64,000 nt of DNA from JADGHX01 sp035760965 (GTDB lineage: Bacteria; Pseudomonadota; Gammaproteobacteria; Steroidobacterales; Steroidobacteraceae), in NCBI GenBank assembly GCA_035760965.1, contig DASTRY010000086.1, forward strand, positions 1-64,000, in the 5' to 3' direction. A program made the position numbers and the translations under genes. Positions within the stretch are counted from its first letter, which is position 1, and each line of letters starts with the position of its first letter. Below the pieces are notes generated by a model. The model worked only from the letters and a program-made list of their open reading frames with translations, was not told where the DNA came from and searched no databases. Of the stretch, positions 8,381 through 16,092 are shown piece after piece.

Positions 8381-8902
8381 ATGAGCGCTGGCGCACAGAC
8401 CCGAAAACAGTGCAGGGATTACGTTCGGCGCTCACGAAGGAGAGGCGTTCTGCACCATCGCGCGCTGACAGCGATAACACAACCGTTCCAGGCGCTGCAG
8501 ACCGTCGCAGCGCCGGGCCGCTCGTACCATGAGGGCCGAGTGCTGATCGTGGACCACGATATGCGCTCGTGTGTCTCCCTCAAACTGATGTTCCTCGATC
8601 TCGGCTATCGCTCCACGCGCACAACGTATACCGCGAATCGGGCGTTGGCCCTCATCAACGGATTCTCACCCACTCTCGTGCTGCTCGAGCTTGATTTGCC
8701 CGACATGAGCGTCTACCGGCTCGCTCAGCTGATGCGCATGTACGCGCAGACCATTGTGTGTCGGTTCAGGCTGATCGCGATGGTCGGACGAGAAGCTCAT
8801 GCGTCGGGCGAACTCGTGCGGGCAGCAGGCTTCGACGGCTATCTTGCCAAGCCCATCCGACCGCCCGCATTGGATCACGTGCTGCAGAGTCTGCGGCTCT
8901 AG
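8381..8902 (+). CDS. Stand-alone receiver protein with Glu at the phosphorylation site
   Basis: 173 residues: an N-terminal extension of about 50 residues, then a CheY-like receiver. The acidic pocket D58/D60 (VLIVDHD) and K157 (YLAKP) are present, but the phospho-acceptor is E103 (TLVLLELDLPDMS), where the paralogue at 20914-21414 has Asp (IVLLDLTLFDMS). The conserved Thr/Ser is also missing (LIAMV). A Glu there often mimics phosphorylation, so it may be constitutively on or regulated otherwise. There is no output domain. The start is uncertain because a putative operator overlaps the first codons. Confidence 0.75.
   Translation: MSAGAQTRKQCRDYVRRSRRRGVLHHRALTAITQPFQALQTVAAPGRSYHEGRVLIVDHDMRSCVSLKLMFLDLGYRSTRTTYTANRALALINGFSPTLVLLELDLPDMSVYRLAQLMRMYAQTIVCRFRLIAMVGREAHASGELVRAAGFDGYLAKPIRPPALDHVLQSLRL
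8382..8397. promoter_or_regulatory. Island motif site
   Basis: TGAGCG-CTGG-CGCACA lies between the divergent small Cys/His gene and the receiver gene and overlaps the first codons of the latter; one mismatch to the consensus, in the left half. Confidence 0.4.
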
Positions 8903-8941
8903 TTTCCAATACTGCCGGGCCAATCTTCTGCCGGGACTCCG

Positions 8942-10681
8942 ATGCCTCATCACACGCCGCTGATCGCGACGATCGCTGCGGCATTCGTGCTCGCACTGGC
9001 ATTCGGTTTCGTCGCCGCGCGCCTGCGCGCACCGCCCCTCGTCGGCTATCTCCTCGCCGGTATCGCACTCAGCCCATTCACGCCCGGACTCGTGGCCGAC
9101 GCCGGTCTCGCTGCGCAGCTCGCCGACGTGGGCGTCATTCTTCTGATGTTCGGCGTCGGTTTGCACTTCTCCCCTGCCGACCTTCTCAAGATGCGTCGCG
9201 TTGCGCTCCCTGGCGCGATAGCACAGATGGTCATCGCCACTAGCATCGGAGCCGGACTCGCAATCGCGTGGGGATGGAGTGTGGGTGCAGGCATAGTCTT
9301 CGGGCTCGCCCTGTCGGTGGCGAGCACCGTCGTGCTATTGCAGGCGCTCGAACGGCGCAACGTCCTCGACTCGCCCGAAGGTCATATTGCGATGGGTTGG
9401 CTCATCGTCGAAGACCTCGCGATGGTGCTGGTGCTCGTCATGCTTCCGGTGATTGCCGGAGGCACCGCCAACATCAGCGCGCGCACTCTCGCTGCGGCAC
9501 TTGCGCTTGTGCTCGGCAAGATCGTGATCTTTGGGGCGCTTGCGCTGTACGCCGGAACACGCGTCGTGCCATGGCTCCTGATGCAAGTGGCGCGCACGGG
9601 ATCGCGAGAGCTGTTCACCCTGGCGGTCTTGGCGATCGCGCTCGGGATAGCTTATGGATCCGCTGCCGCCTTCGATGTTTCCTTCGCGCTCGGTGCATTC
9701 TTTGCCGGAGTGGTCCTGAGCGAGTCGGAGTTGAGTCAACGCGCTGCCGCGGATTCGCTGCCGCTCAAGGACGCGTTCGCAGTGCTCTTCTTCGTCTCGG
9801 TGGGCATGCTGTTCGATCCGTCGATGTTGCTGCGTACCCCCCTGGAATTGCTCGCCGTGGTAGCCGTGATCCTCATCGGCAAGGCGCTGGTGGCGTACGC
9901 GATCATGCGTGCCTTTGATTTCCGGCCCCGAATTGCATTGACGGTTTCCGCGAGCCTCGCTCAGATCGGCGAGTTTTCGTTCATCCTGGCGAGCCTCGGG
10001 ACCTCGCTCGGTCTGCTCCCCACACAAGGGCGCGACCTGATACTGGCGAGCGCCATACTGTCGATTGCGCTGAACCCGGTGGCGTTCGCGTGCATACGCC
10101 CGCTCAGCCGTTGGCTGGAGCGCCGTCCGTCGCATGCCTCCCGCACCGGTGCGGAGGATGCCTCTGTGGCACTCGTACCCGACGCCCCACGCGAGTCACC
10201 TCGAGATCACGCGGTAATCGTGGGTTACGGCCGCGTCGGCGGCGTGATTGGTTCGATTCTCGAGGGCGCCGGCGTACCGTTCACGGTGGTGGAGAGTGAT
10301 GCGCGGCTCATCGAAGCTCTCCATGCACGCAAGGTGCGCGCGCTTCGTGGAGATGCGATGGCCGAAGGCGTGCTCGATGCCGCGTGTCTCCGCGATGCAC
10401 GCCTACTCGTTCTCGCTATACCCGACGGATTTCAGGCGCGTCGGGTGCTCGAGATTGCGCGCCGTCTCAATCCGCACATCCGCACGGCAGTTCGGACGCA
10501 CAGTGAGTCCGAACTGTCCCAACTTCAGGACGCAGGAGTCGGGCTCGTGGTGTTGGGTGAGCGCGAGCTCGCGCTCGCAATGGCGGACTATGCGCTCGCG
10601 TGTTTCGGCCTTCCCGCCAGCCGGCGAGCCACTAGCGAACCGTCCGTCGCGGTATGCAGCTCGCAGCCGCCAGCAGAATGA
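8942..10681 (+). CDS. Kef/YbaL-type monovalent cation:proton antiporter
   Basis: 579 residues. About 1-385 are 11-13 membrane helices of the CPA2 exchanger domain, starting LRAPPLVGYLLAGIALSPF and GVILLMFGVGLHFSP and including FDVSFALGAFFAGVVLSE. About 420-535 is a cytoplasmic TrkA-N/RCK domain with a GYGRVGG Rossmann loop, so gating by nucleotide or glutathione adducts is expected. The overall layout matches YbaL/KefB. It starts 39 bp after the receiver gene and may be co-transcribed. Kef-type antiporters protect against electrophiles by acidifying the cell and are a common cargo of stress-tolerance islands. Confidence 0.9.
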   Translation: MPHHTPLIATIAAAFVLALAFGFVAARLRAPPLVGYLLAGIALSPFTPGLVADAGLAAQLADVGVILLMFGVGLHFSPADLLKMRRVALPGAIAQMVIATSIGAGLAIAWGWSVGAGIVFGLALSVASTVVLLQALERRNVLDSPEGHIAMGWLIVEDLAMVLVLVMLPVIAGGTANISARTLAAALALVLGKIVIFGALALYAGTRVVPWLLMQVARTGSRELFTLAVLAIALGIAYGSAAAFDVSFALGAFFAGVVLSESELSQRAAADSLPLKDAFAVLFFVSVGMLFDPSMLLRTPLELLAVVAVILIGKALVAYAIMRAFDFRPRIALTVSASLAQIGEFSFILASLGTSLGLLPTQGRDLILASAILSIALNPVAFACIRPLSRWLERRPSHASRTGAEDASVALVPDAPRESPRDHAVIVGYGRVGGVIGSILEGAGVPFTVVESDARLIEALHARKVRALRGDAMAEGVLDAACLRDARLLVLAIPDGFQARRVLEIARRLNPHIRTAVRTHSESELSQLQDAGVGLVVLGERELALAMADYALACFGLPASRRATSEPSVAVCSSQPPAE

Positions 10682-10908
10682 CAGCTCCGAGCACTGATAC
10701 GAACACACTCGGTACACTGAAGTCGCTCTGATTGATGGTCGCGACAGCCCCGAGCAGGGGACTCAAGAGCCCACCACCGAGAAAGCGCGCCGACGATTCC
10801 GACCACGATGTTGAGAGCGATTCCCTGCTGTGCGTCAGCTCGCATGACCCTGGTCGCAACCCATCCGATCAAGCCACCGACAATCAGCCAAGTGATGATG
10901 TCCATCAA
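10632..10908 (-). pseudogene. GlsB/YeaQ/YmgE family membrane protein, frameshifted
   Basis: The N-terminal frame (MDIITWLIVGGLIGWVATRV, NIVVGIVGA) and, after a shift near 10785, the second frame (FLGGGLLSPLLGAVATINQS, SVFVSVLGAVILLAA) together align with the intact copy at 14344-14613. Comparison with that copy shows one extra base in the GAGAAAGCGCGCC stretch. The family are tiny three-helix inner-membrane stress proteins. It is the third gene of the first DUF4398-OmpA-GlsB cassette. Confidence 0.85.
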
Positions 10909-10934
10909 TGAGTCCTTCCAGGTGACGCGAGGAG

Positions 10935-11771
10935 TTACCTCAGCGCGGCACCGGCGGGATTGTGGATGATGACCTCGACGCGACGATTCTGCTGCCGGCC
11001 GTCTGCGGATTCGTTGCCTGCGACCGGAGCGGCCTCGCCCTTACCCGATGCGACCAACCTCATCGAGCCGATACCTTGTCCAACCAAATACGTCTTCACG
11101 GAGTCGGCGCGACGCTGCGACAGCCGCTGGTTGTAGTTCGGGCTGCCGATGCTGTCCGTGTAGCCCTCGATCGTAACCGTGCGATTGGGATATTCGATGA
11201 GGAAGGCGACGAGCTCGTCGAGATTGCCCGCGTCACCTGCCTTCAGATCGGCCTCTCCGCTGGCGAACACAACGTTGTGAAGGCTCATGACCAAGGCGCG
11301 ATCCGTGCGCTGCGCCTGCAGCTCATCGATCAGCCGCTGCAGTTCCATGGCTTGCCGCTCTGAGCTCATCGTGACCACTTGCACAGTATCTGCTTCACGC
11401 GCGCGTGCACCGAGACGAGCGCGCTCGAGTTGCTCGCTGAGAGCGCCACGTCGATCCTCTGCAAAGCGGGTTTCAGCTCGCGCTCTGGCAGTCTCGATTT
11501 TGCGGTCGGCCATGTAAATCCTGTGCTGCGCCAACCGCGCATCGGCTTGCGGCTGCTCGGCAACGTGCACTGCGACCTCCGCCTCTTCGATCGCAAGCGG
11601 CGCGCGACTACCCAAATTCGGATCGGTCTGAAGCTCCATCAACTCGCTGCGGATTTCCGCTAGACCGGCCAGCTGAGCGGGCGCAGCGGCACAGGCTGAG
11701 AACAACACGGAGGCTATCGCTATCGCAATGAGCGCAGTACCGACGTTGATGTTCTGGATCGTAGTGTTCAC
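10935..11771 (-). CDS. OmpA-family lipoprotein, cassette copy 1
   Basis: 278 residues: a signal peptide with lipobox (VLFSAC), a DUF4398-like helical region with alternating Ala/Glu/Arg (about 35-165), and an OmpA C-terminal peptidoglycan-binding domain (about 165-270: GYTDSIGSPNYNQRLSQRRA, NRRVEVII). It should tether the outer membrane to peptidoglycan. Its start overlaps the stop of the DUF4398 gene by 4 nt (ATGA). Compared with the second copy (306 residues) it lacks about 28 residues of the helical linker. Confidence 0.88.
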   Translation of the reverse strand: MNTTIQNINVGTALIAIAIASVLFSACAAAPAQLAGLAEIRSELMELQTDPNLGSRAPLAIEEAEVAVHVAEQPQADARLAQHRIYMADRKIETARARAETRFAEDRRGALSEQLERARLGARAREADTVQVVTMSSERQAMELQRLIDELQAQRTDRALVMSLHNVVFASGEADLKAGDAGNLDELVAFLIEYPNRTVTIEGYTDSIGSPNYNQRLSQRRADSVKTYLVGQGIGSMRLVASGKGEAAPVAGNESADGRQQNRRVEVIIHNPAGAALR

Positions 11772-12169
11772 GGCTTGCCTCCCGAGCGGAGCTCCATTCC
11801 TTCGACCAGCGTCTTGGTGCTGCGCCTGATTTCATCGTTGATCGCGTTCGCCTGGGCGGCCTCCGTCTTCGCGGTGGCAAGCTCCGCTTCGGCGCGCGAC
11901 CCCTCGGCAAACCGTTCCGCCAGCACCATTCTCCGCTCCACGATCGCGGCATTGGCGGCAGCGAGCTTGATGCGCGCCTCGCTCAGCTCCCACGCAGCGT
12001 ACTGCCCGGCATCCGCTCGCTCAGCATTGACGATGGCCTGCCTCGCAGCGTCCAGACTTGCCGTTGGCGCCAAAGGCGTCGATGCGCACGCGGCTACCAC
12101 GAACACGCCTACGAGCCCAACCGCGCGACGCTGTCGCGAGCCTCGGCGTGCTGGCGATCTTTCGTCCAT
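11768..12169 (-). CDS. DUF4398 lipoprotein, cassette copy 1
   Basis: 133 residues: a basic N-terminus, a hydrophobic segment ending in a lipobox (VVAAC), then a helical DUF4398 domain (TASLDAARQAIVNAERADAG, YAAWELSEARIKLAAANAAI). It is probably a periplasmic or outer-membrane coiled-coil lipoprotein acting with the OmpA-like protein encoded directly downstream. An island-motif site lies 87 bp upstream. Confidence 0.8.
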   Translation of the reverse strand: MDERSPARRGSRQRRAVGLVGVFVVAACASTPLAPTASLDAARQAIVNAERADAGQYAAWELSEARIKLAAANAAIVERRMVLAERFAEGSRAEAELATAKTEAAQANAINDEIRRSTKTLVEGMELRSGGKP

Positions 12170-12256
12170 GTTGATTTCTCGGTTTGGGAAGGAGGACTTC
12201 GGCGCAGCCGATCGTCCATCGAGAACGCGACTATGCGCGGTGCTATCTCCGTCGTC

Positions 12257-12272
12257 TGTGCGCGAACGTACA
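12257..12272. promoter_or_regulatory. Island motif site
   Basis: TGTGCG-CGAA-CGTACA, 87 bp before the start of DUF4398 copy 1. The flanking 60 bp are also conserved in front of copy 2, so the promoter region was duplicated with the genes. Confidence 0.6.
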
Positions 12273-12296
12273 CGCGTTGCGGCGTCTCTGGCGCCT

Positions 12297-13043
12297 CTAA
12301 TTCATGTGTCGGTCGTACAAGTCTCGGGCAACCGCGTAACACCCGCAAGACGCTGCTTCCAGGCCGGGCCCGTTGAGGATGGTCATGCGACCGCGGGTGT
12401 AGCGGATCAACTTGCGCTCCTGCAGCGTACGAGCCGCGCGACTGATTCCTACACGCCGTACGCCTAGCATGTACGCGATGAATTCCTGCGTGAGATAGAA
12501 CTCATCCGCGCGAGCGCGATCGCGAGTCATGAGAAGCCAGCGCGCAAGCCGCTCCTCCACGACGTGGAAGCGTGTGCAGGCGGCCATCTGCGCGAGCTGG
12601 CTCATCAACACGTACAGATATGAGTTCAAAGCACTACGCAACGCAGGACTGCGCTTCAGCTCGTCGGAAAACTGCTGGGCCCCCATCCGCAAGGCTAATC
12701 CTGTGCCTTGCACGAGCGCCCTGAGCGGAGCAACGTGCACACCGAGCAGCAGCGAGACTCCCAGCATACCCTCCGAGCCGACGAGTCCCACTTCGAGTTT
12801 GGGTCGATCGTCCAGTGCGGAAATCAGAGAGATGAAGCCGCCGCTGGGGAAATACACGTGGCGAATGCGAGCGCCCTGCTCGGAGAGCACCTCTCCGAAA
12901 GTTAACTGGATGGGCTCACACAGCGCAGTCAGCCGTTGCCGCTCAGCGCTGGGCAAAGCTGTCAGCAGCTGATTTCCGTGGGGGATCGCCGGCGCCGCGA
13001 TCGAGGATGATCGTCTCGTCGCTCGAACATGTGAACGGGCCAT
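12297..13043 (-). CDS. Crp/Fnr-family transcriptional regulator 1
   Basis: 248 residues. A cyclic-nucleotide-binding-like beta-barrel (about 30-145: FGEVLSEQGARIRHVYFPSG, VGLVGSEGMLG) is followed by a dimerisation helix and a winged helix-turn-helix (about 175-225: LTQEFIAYMLGVRRVGISRA). No Cys cluster for an Fe-S centre and no obvious cAMP phosphate-binding signature were seen. It belongs to the same subfamily as the regulator at 18362-19072. A motif site (13076-13091) lies 33 bp upstream, which suggests autoregulation. Confidence 0.88.
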   Translation of the reverse strand: MARSHVRATRRSSSIAAPAIPHGNQLLTALPSAERQRLTALCEPIQLTFGEVLSEQGARIRHVYFPSGGFISLISALDDRPKLEVGLVGSEGMLGVSLLLGVHVAPLRALVQGTGLALRMGAQQFSDELKRSPALRSALNSYLYVLMSQLAQMAACTRFHVVEERLARWLLMTRDRARADEFYLTQEFIAYMLGVRRVGISRAARTLQERKLIRYTRGRMTILNGPGLEAASCGCYAVARDLYDRHMN

Positions 13044-13075
13044 TCCACAGTATCGCGCCTCTGGCTATGAGCGTC

Positions 13076-13091
13076 GGTGCGTCCTCGCACA
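13076..13091. promoter_or_regulatory. Island motif site before a Crp/Fnr gene
   Basis: GGTGCG-TCCT-CGCACA, 33 bp upstream of the Crp/Fnr regulator 1 start; one mismatch to the consensus. Possible autoregulatory operator. Confidence 0.5.
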
Positions 13092-13110
13092 CAGGTGCAA
13101 CGCATCGTCT

Positions 13111-13609
13111 TCAATCATCATAGTGCGGCGGCATAGTCTGCCGGAAGACAGTTACGGCGACTGGCGCAAGACTTTTTTCCAGCAACACTTGTGTGTGGCG
13201 GGCTGCCCTGATCCAGTGGCTCGTGATCATGAGTACCATCGCGATCAGGAAGCACATTGCGACTGCGATGGGCCTGGAAACGTATCGACGCTCCGCGGGA
13301 CAGCGCCGCGCGCGAGCGGATTTGCCGTGCCGGCTGCGAGCGCAAGAGCGGAACCAATAGATGCGCCATCGTCGCGGGGTCGGCACGCGCGGATGACCCC
13401 ACGGGGAGTGCCGCGATCAGGGAGGTCAATTTCCGAGTCGCCGCGTCGAGCGGTAATTGAGCGAGTGCGGCGGCCTCCTCCCGAGGATCGACATTCAGGC
13501 GCGCCAGCGCAGAAAGCACGCTCAGCGGCGCTCCGTTTTGGTCCTCGCCCATCGGCGCGCAGAGAAAAGCGTCGAGCTCGGATGCGGCACGAACAGTGGA
13601 ACGCGGCAT
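13111..13609 (-). pseudogene. Membrane-anchored hypothetical protein, frameshifted
   Basis: The first frame (ASELDAFLCAPMGEDQNGAP, LSVLSALARLNVDPREEAAA, LPLDAATRKLTSLIAALPVG) has the look of a conserved soluble N-terminal domain. A single transmembrane helix (AMCFLIAMVLMITSHWI) and tail follow only in another frame, after a shift near 13290-13320. Proteins with this layout (about 160 residues, C-terminal anchor) occur in similar proteobacterial islands; the function is unknown. Confidence 0.6.
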
Positions 13610-13636
13610 TTTTCGCGCACGTGATCAGGCTTGCCG

Positions 13637-14071
13637 TTAAGCGGAGCCCGCCATTTCTAGAGGAGTAACGTCGCGTACGTGCTGAGCGAAGTACCAGCAG
13701 TGTCCCTCCGGGTCTGTGGCTCCGTAGCGGCGATCGCCGTAGAACTGGTCTGTGGGTTCTTCCAGAATGCCGGCCCCGGCACCTCTGGCGCGTAGAAAGT
13801 GCGCGTCGACATCGTCCACGTACACGTAGACGTTTTGCGTCACGTGACCGAGCCGCCGGGGGTTTTGATAATCCGATCCGGGGCAACCCATCATGATGAC
13901 GCCGTCGGCTAGCCGCATTTCAGCGTGACTCGTCTTACCGTCGGGCCCGGGAACGCGCAGGTGCTCCCGGAAACCGAAAGCATCGGTCAGCCAGTCGATT
14001 GCGCGACTGACGTCTTCGTACAAGAGGTAGGGCGTGATGCGAGGTGTATTCACGGGCGGATTCGAAGGCAT
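13637..14071 (-). CDS. VOC (glyoxalase/bleomycin-resistance) family protein
   Basis: 144 residues from the ATG at 14071, which has a strong Shine-Dalgarno (GAGGAG); an upstream in-frame start at 14167 would add an unlikely Arg-rich tail. The beta-alpha-beta-beta-beta repeats are visible (TPYLLYEDVSRAIDWLTDAF, VYVDDVDAHFLRARGAG, YGDRRYGATDPEGHCWYFAQ). It resembles the PhnB/YdeM-like subgroup. The substrate is unknown. A perfect palindromic island-motif site lies 55 bp upstream. Confidence 0.85.
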   Translation of the reverse strand: MPSNPPVNTPRITPYLLYEDVSRAIDWLTDAFGFREHLRVPGPDGKTSHAEMRLADGVIMMGCPGSDYQNPRRLGHVTQNVYVYVDDVDAHFLRARGAGAGILEEPTDQFYGDRRYGATDPEGHCWYFAQHVRDVTPLEMAGSA

Positions 14072-14125
14072 GGAGTTCTCCTCGTGCGCGGTCAAGGGAG
14101 CTTGCCACACCGCGCTCGAGCACTC

Positions 14126-14141
14126 TGTTCGGTGGCGAACA
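14126..14141. promoter_or_regulatory. Perfect palindromic island motif site
   Basis: TGTTCG-GTGG-CGAACA is a perfect 6+6 inverted repeat with a 4-bp spacer, 55 bp before the VOC gene start. It is the best single example of the motif. Confidence 0.65.
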
Positions 14142-14201
14142 GGGCGGGCACATCTTCGTGCGCTCAAAGAGCGCCGCTGCGTAACGTCCCTCGAAGGTTA
14201 G

Positions 14202-14299
14202 GGAATCTCTGATTTACCTCCGGTGGGAAAAAAGATCTTTTATTTTTTCCCGAGAATTCGCATGCTGCTGCGGACCCCGCGAGGTAAATCAGAGGCTCC
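14202..14299. mobile_element. 98-bp MITE-like element with TTAG target duplication
   Basis: Terminal inverted repeats GGAATCTCTGATTTACCTC (left) and GGAGCCTCTGATTTACCTC (right, reverse complement) match at 17 of 19 positions. The element is flanked by TTAG at 14198-14201 and 14300-14303, as expected of the YTAR targets of the IS5 group. Inside, a GGGAAAAAAG...TTTTTTCCC hairpin lies at about 14223-14249. No coding capacity, so it would need a transposase in trans. Confidence 0.8.
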
Positions 14300-14308
14300 T
14301 TAGGCGAG

Positions 14309-14335
14309 ACAGGGCCGCGAAATGCACGGCCCTGT
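14309..14335 (-). terminator. Hairpin after the GlsB gene
   Basis: ACAGGGCCG (14309-14317) pairs with CGGCCCTGT (14327-14335) across a 9-nt loop, just beyond the stop of the GlsB gene. No clear T-run follows, so it may be a processing or Rho-assisted end. Confidence 0.5.
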
Positions 14336-14343
14336 CGCTCGCA

Positions 14344-14613
14344 TTAGCGCACAGCACCTCGCCGAACGAGGTTCACGATCCCCAGGAGAACGACGGCTCC
14401 CACGAGCGACACGAGCAGGCTGGGTAGGCTGAAGTTGCTCTGATTGATGGTCGATACACCGAACAGCGGGCTCAGGAACCAACCCCCGAGGAACGCGCCG
14501 ACGATTCCGACCACGACGTTGAGAAAGAGTCCCTGCCGCGCGTCGGTTCGCATGATGATGCTCGCGACCCATCCAATCAATCCACCGACGATCAACCAAA
14601 TGATGATGTTCAT
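14344..14613 (-). CDS. GlsB/YeaQ/YmgE family stress membrane protein
   Basis: 89 residues with three hydrophobic helices (IIIWLIVGGLIGWVASIIM, VVVGIVGAFLGGWFLSPLF, LPSLLVSLVGAVVLLGIVNL) and conserved Gly-rich packing of the transglycosylase-associated family. It is an inner-membrane protein linked to general stress. It is the intact counterpart of the frameshifted copy at 10632-10908 and follows the second OmpA gene by 29 bp. Confidence 0.88.
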   Translation of the reverse strand: MNIIIWLIVGGLIGWVASIIMRTDARQGLFLNVVVGIVGAFLGGWFLSPLFGVSTINQSNFSLPSLLVSLVGAVVLLGIVNLVRRGAVR

Positions 14614-14642
14614 GAACGTGTCCTCTAATGTGACGCGAGGAG

Positions 14643-15563
14643 TTACCTCAACGCCGCGGCCGGCGGAGTGTTGATGATGACCTCGACACGACGGTTCTGC
14701 TGCCGGCCGGCTGCGGAATCGTTGCCTGCCACGGGCGCGTTCTCGCCCTTTCCCGCTGCGACGAGTCTGACTGAGCCGATTCCTTGTCCAACTAAGTACG
14801 CTTTCACAGAGTCCGCGCGACGCTGCGACAATCCCTGGTTGTAGTCCTCGCTCCCAACGCTGTCTGTATAGCCCTCGATCATGACGGTGCGGTTCGGATA
14901 TTCGTTGAGGAACGCGACGAGCTTGTTGAGATTGCCGGTGGCGCCCGTCTTCAGGTCGGCCTGCCCGCTGGTGAACAGCACATCGCCAAGAGTCACGACC
15001 AACCCGCGATCCGTGGGCCTCGCGTTCAGCTCATCGATCTGCCGCTGCAATTCCGTGGCTTGATACTGGGAGTTCGTGGCGGCTACTTGCGCGGCATTCG
15101 CTGCCCCTCGCGCGTCATCGGCCGCGAGCTTCTGTACGACACTGTCCGCTCGAGCAGCCGCGACCTGAGTTCTAGCGGCATCCGCCTCGCGCGTGCGGGA
15201 GTCGAGACGAGCGCTCTCGCGCTGCTCGCCGAGTGCGACGCGCTCGTCCTCTGCAAAGCGCGTTTCGGCCTGCGCTCTAGCGGTCTCGACTTTCCGGTCT
15301 GCCATGAAAACCCTGTGCTGCGCCAAGGACGCATCGGCCTGCGGCTGCTCGGCCGCCAACACGGCCGCGTCCGCCTCTTTGATCGCAAGCGGCGCGCGGC
15401 TGCCCAGGTTCGGATCGGCCTGCAGTTGCGTCAGCCTGCTCCGGACTTCTGCGGAGCCTGCCGGTTGGACAGGTGCCGTGGCACAGGATGCAAGCAACAC
15501 GGACGCCACCGCAGTGGCGATCAGCGTCTTGCTGAAAGTGATGTTGTGGATGATCGCGTTCAT
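14643..15563 (-). CDS. OmpA-family lipoprotein, cassette copy 2
   Basis: 306 residues: signal peptide with lipobox (VLLASC), a long Ala/Arg/Glu helical region (about 35-190) and the OmpA peptidoglycan-binding domain (GYTDSVGSEDYNQGLSQRRA, NRRVEVII). It is a close paralogue of copy 1 but has an additional Ala-rich heptad stretch (AAARADSVVQKLAADDARGA). Its start overlaps the DUF4398 stop by 4 nt, as in copy 1. Confidence 0.9.
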   Translation of the reverse strand: MNAIIHNITFSKTLIATAVASVLLASCATAPVQPAGSAEVRSRLTQLQADPNLGSRAPLAIKEADAAVLAAEQPQADASLAQHRVFMADRKVETARAQAETRFAEDERVALGEQRESARLDSRTREADAARTQVAAARADSVVQKLAADDARGAANAAQVAATNSQYQATELQRQIDELNARPTDRGLVVTLGDVLFTSGQADLKTGATGNLNKLVAFLNEYPNRTVMIEGYTDSVGSEDYNQGLSQRRADSVKAYLVGQGIGSVRLVAAGKGENAPVAGNDSAAGRQQNRRVEVIINTPPAAALR

Positions 15564-15961
15564 TGCTTGTCTCCCGAGCTGCGCTTCATTTCTTCGATCA
15601 GCGTGCCGGTGCTGTGCTTCATCTCAGTGTTCACCGCATTGGCCTTCGTGGCTGCAGTCTTGGCTGAGGCGAGCTCGGCTTCAGCGCGCGACTCTTCGGC
15701 AAAGCGCTCCGCTAATATCATCTTGCGCTCCGTAACGGCCGCGTCCGCGGAGGCGAGCCGGGTACGAGCAGCGCTCAGCTCCCCTGCGGCGTAGCGGCCG
15801 GCATCGGCACGCTCCGCGTTGGAAATGGCCTGCTTCGCGGCGTCGAGGCTTGCAGTGGGGGCCGGCGGCGTGGATGCGCAGGCGGCGAGCATGAGCATAC
15901 CGATGAGCGCGCCTGCGATAAGCAAGCGCACGTCATGGCGTGCTGGGGATCTTGGCTTCAT
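15560..15961 (-). CDS. DUF4398 lipoprotein, cassette copy 2
   Basis: 133 residues, the same length as copy 1: hydrophobic leader with lipobox (MLMLAAC) and the DUF4398 helix (TASLDAAKQAISNAERADAG, YAAGELSAARTRLASADAAV). Probably exported and coiled-coil forming, working with the OmpA-like product encoded downstream. A motif site lies 86 bp upstream. Confidence 0.8.
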   Translation of the reverse strand: MKPRSPARHDVRLLIAGALIGMLMLAACASTPPAPTASLDAAKQAISNAERADAGRYAAGELSAARTRLASADAAVTERKMILAERFAEESRAEAELASAKTAATKANAVNTEMKHSTGTLIEEMKRSSGDKQ

Positions 15962-16047
15962 TTTGATTCTCGATTTGTGAAGATGGACCCCGGCAATGCC
16001 GATGATCCATCGAGAGCGCGACTATGCGCGGTGCAATCGGCGGCGTC

Positions 16048-16063
16048 TGTGCGCGAACGTACA
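16048..16063. promoter_or_regulatory. Island motif site
   Basis: TGTGCG-CGAA-CGTACA, identical to the site at 12257-12272, 86 bp before DUF4398 copy 2. Confidence 0.6.
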
Positions 16064-16092
16064 CGCATTGCGCGTGTCAGCCACCGATCACA

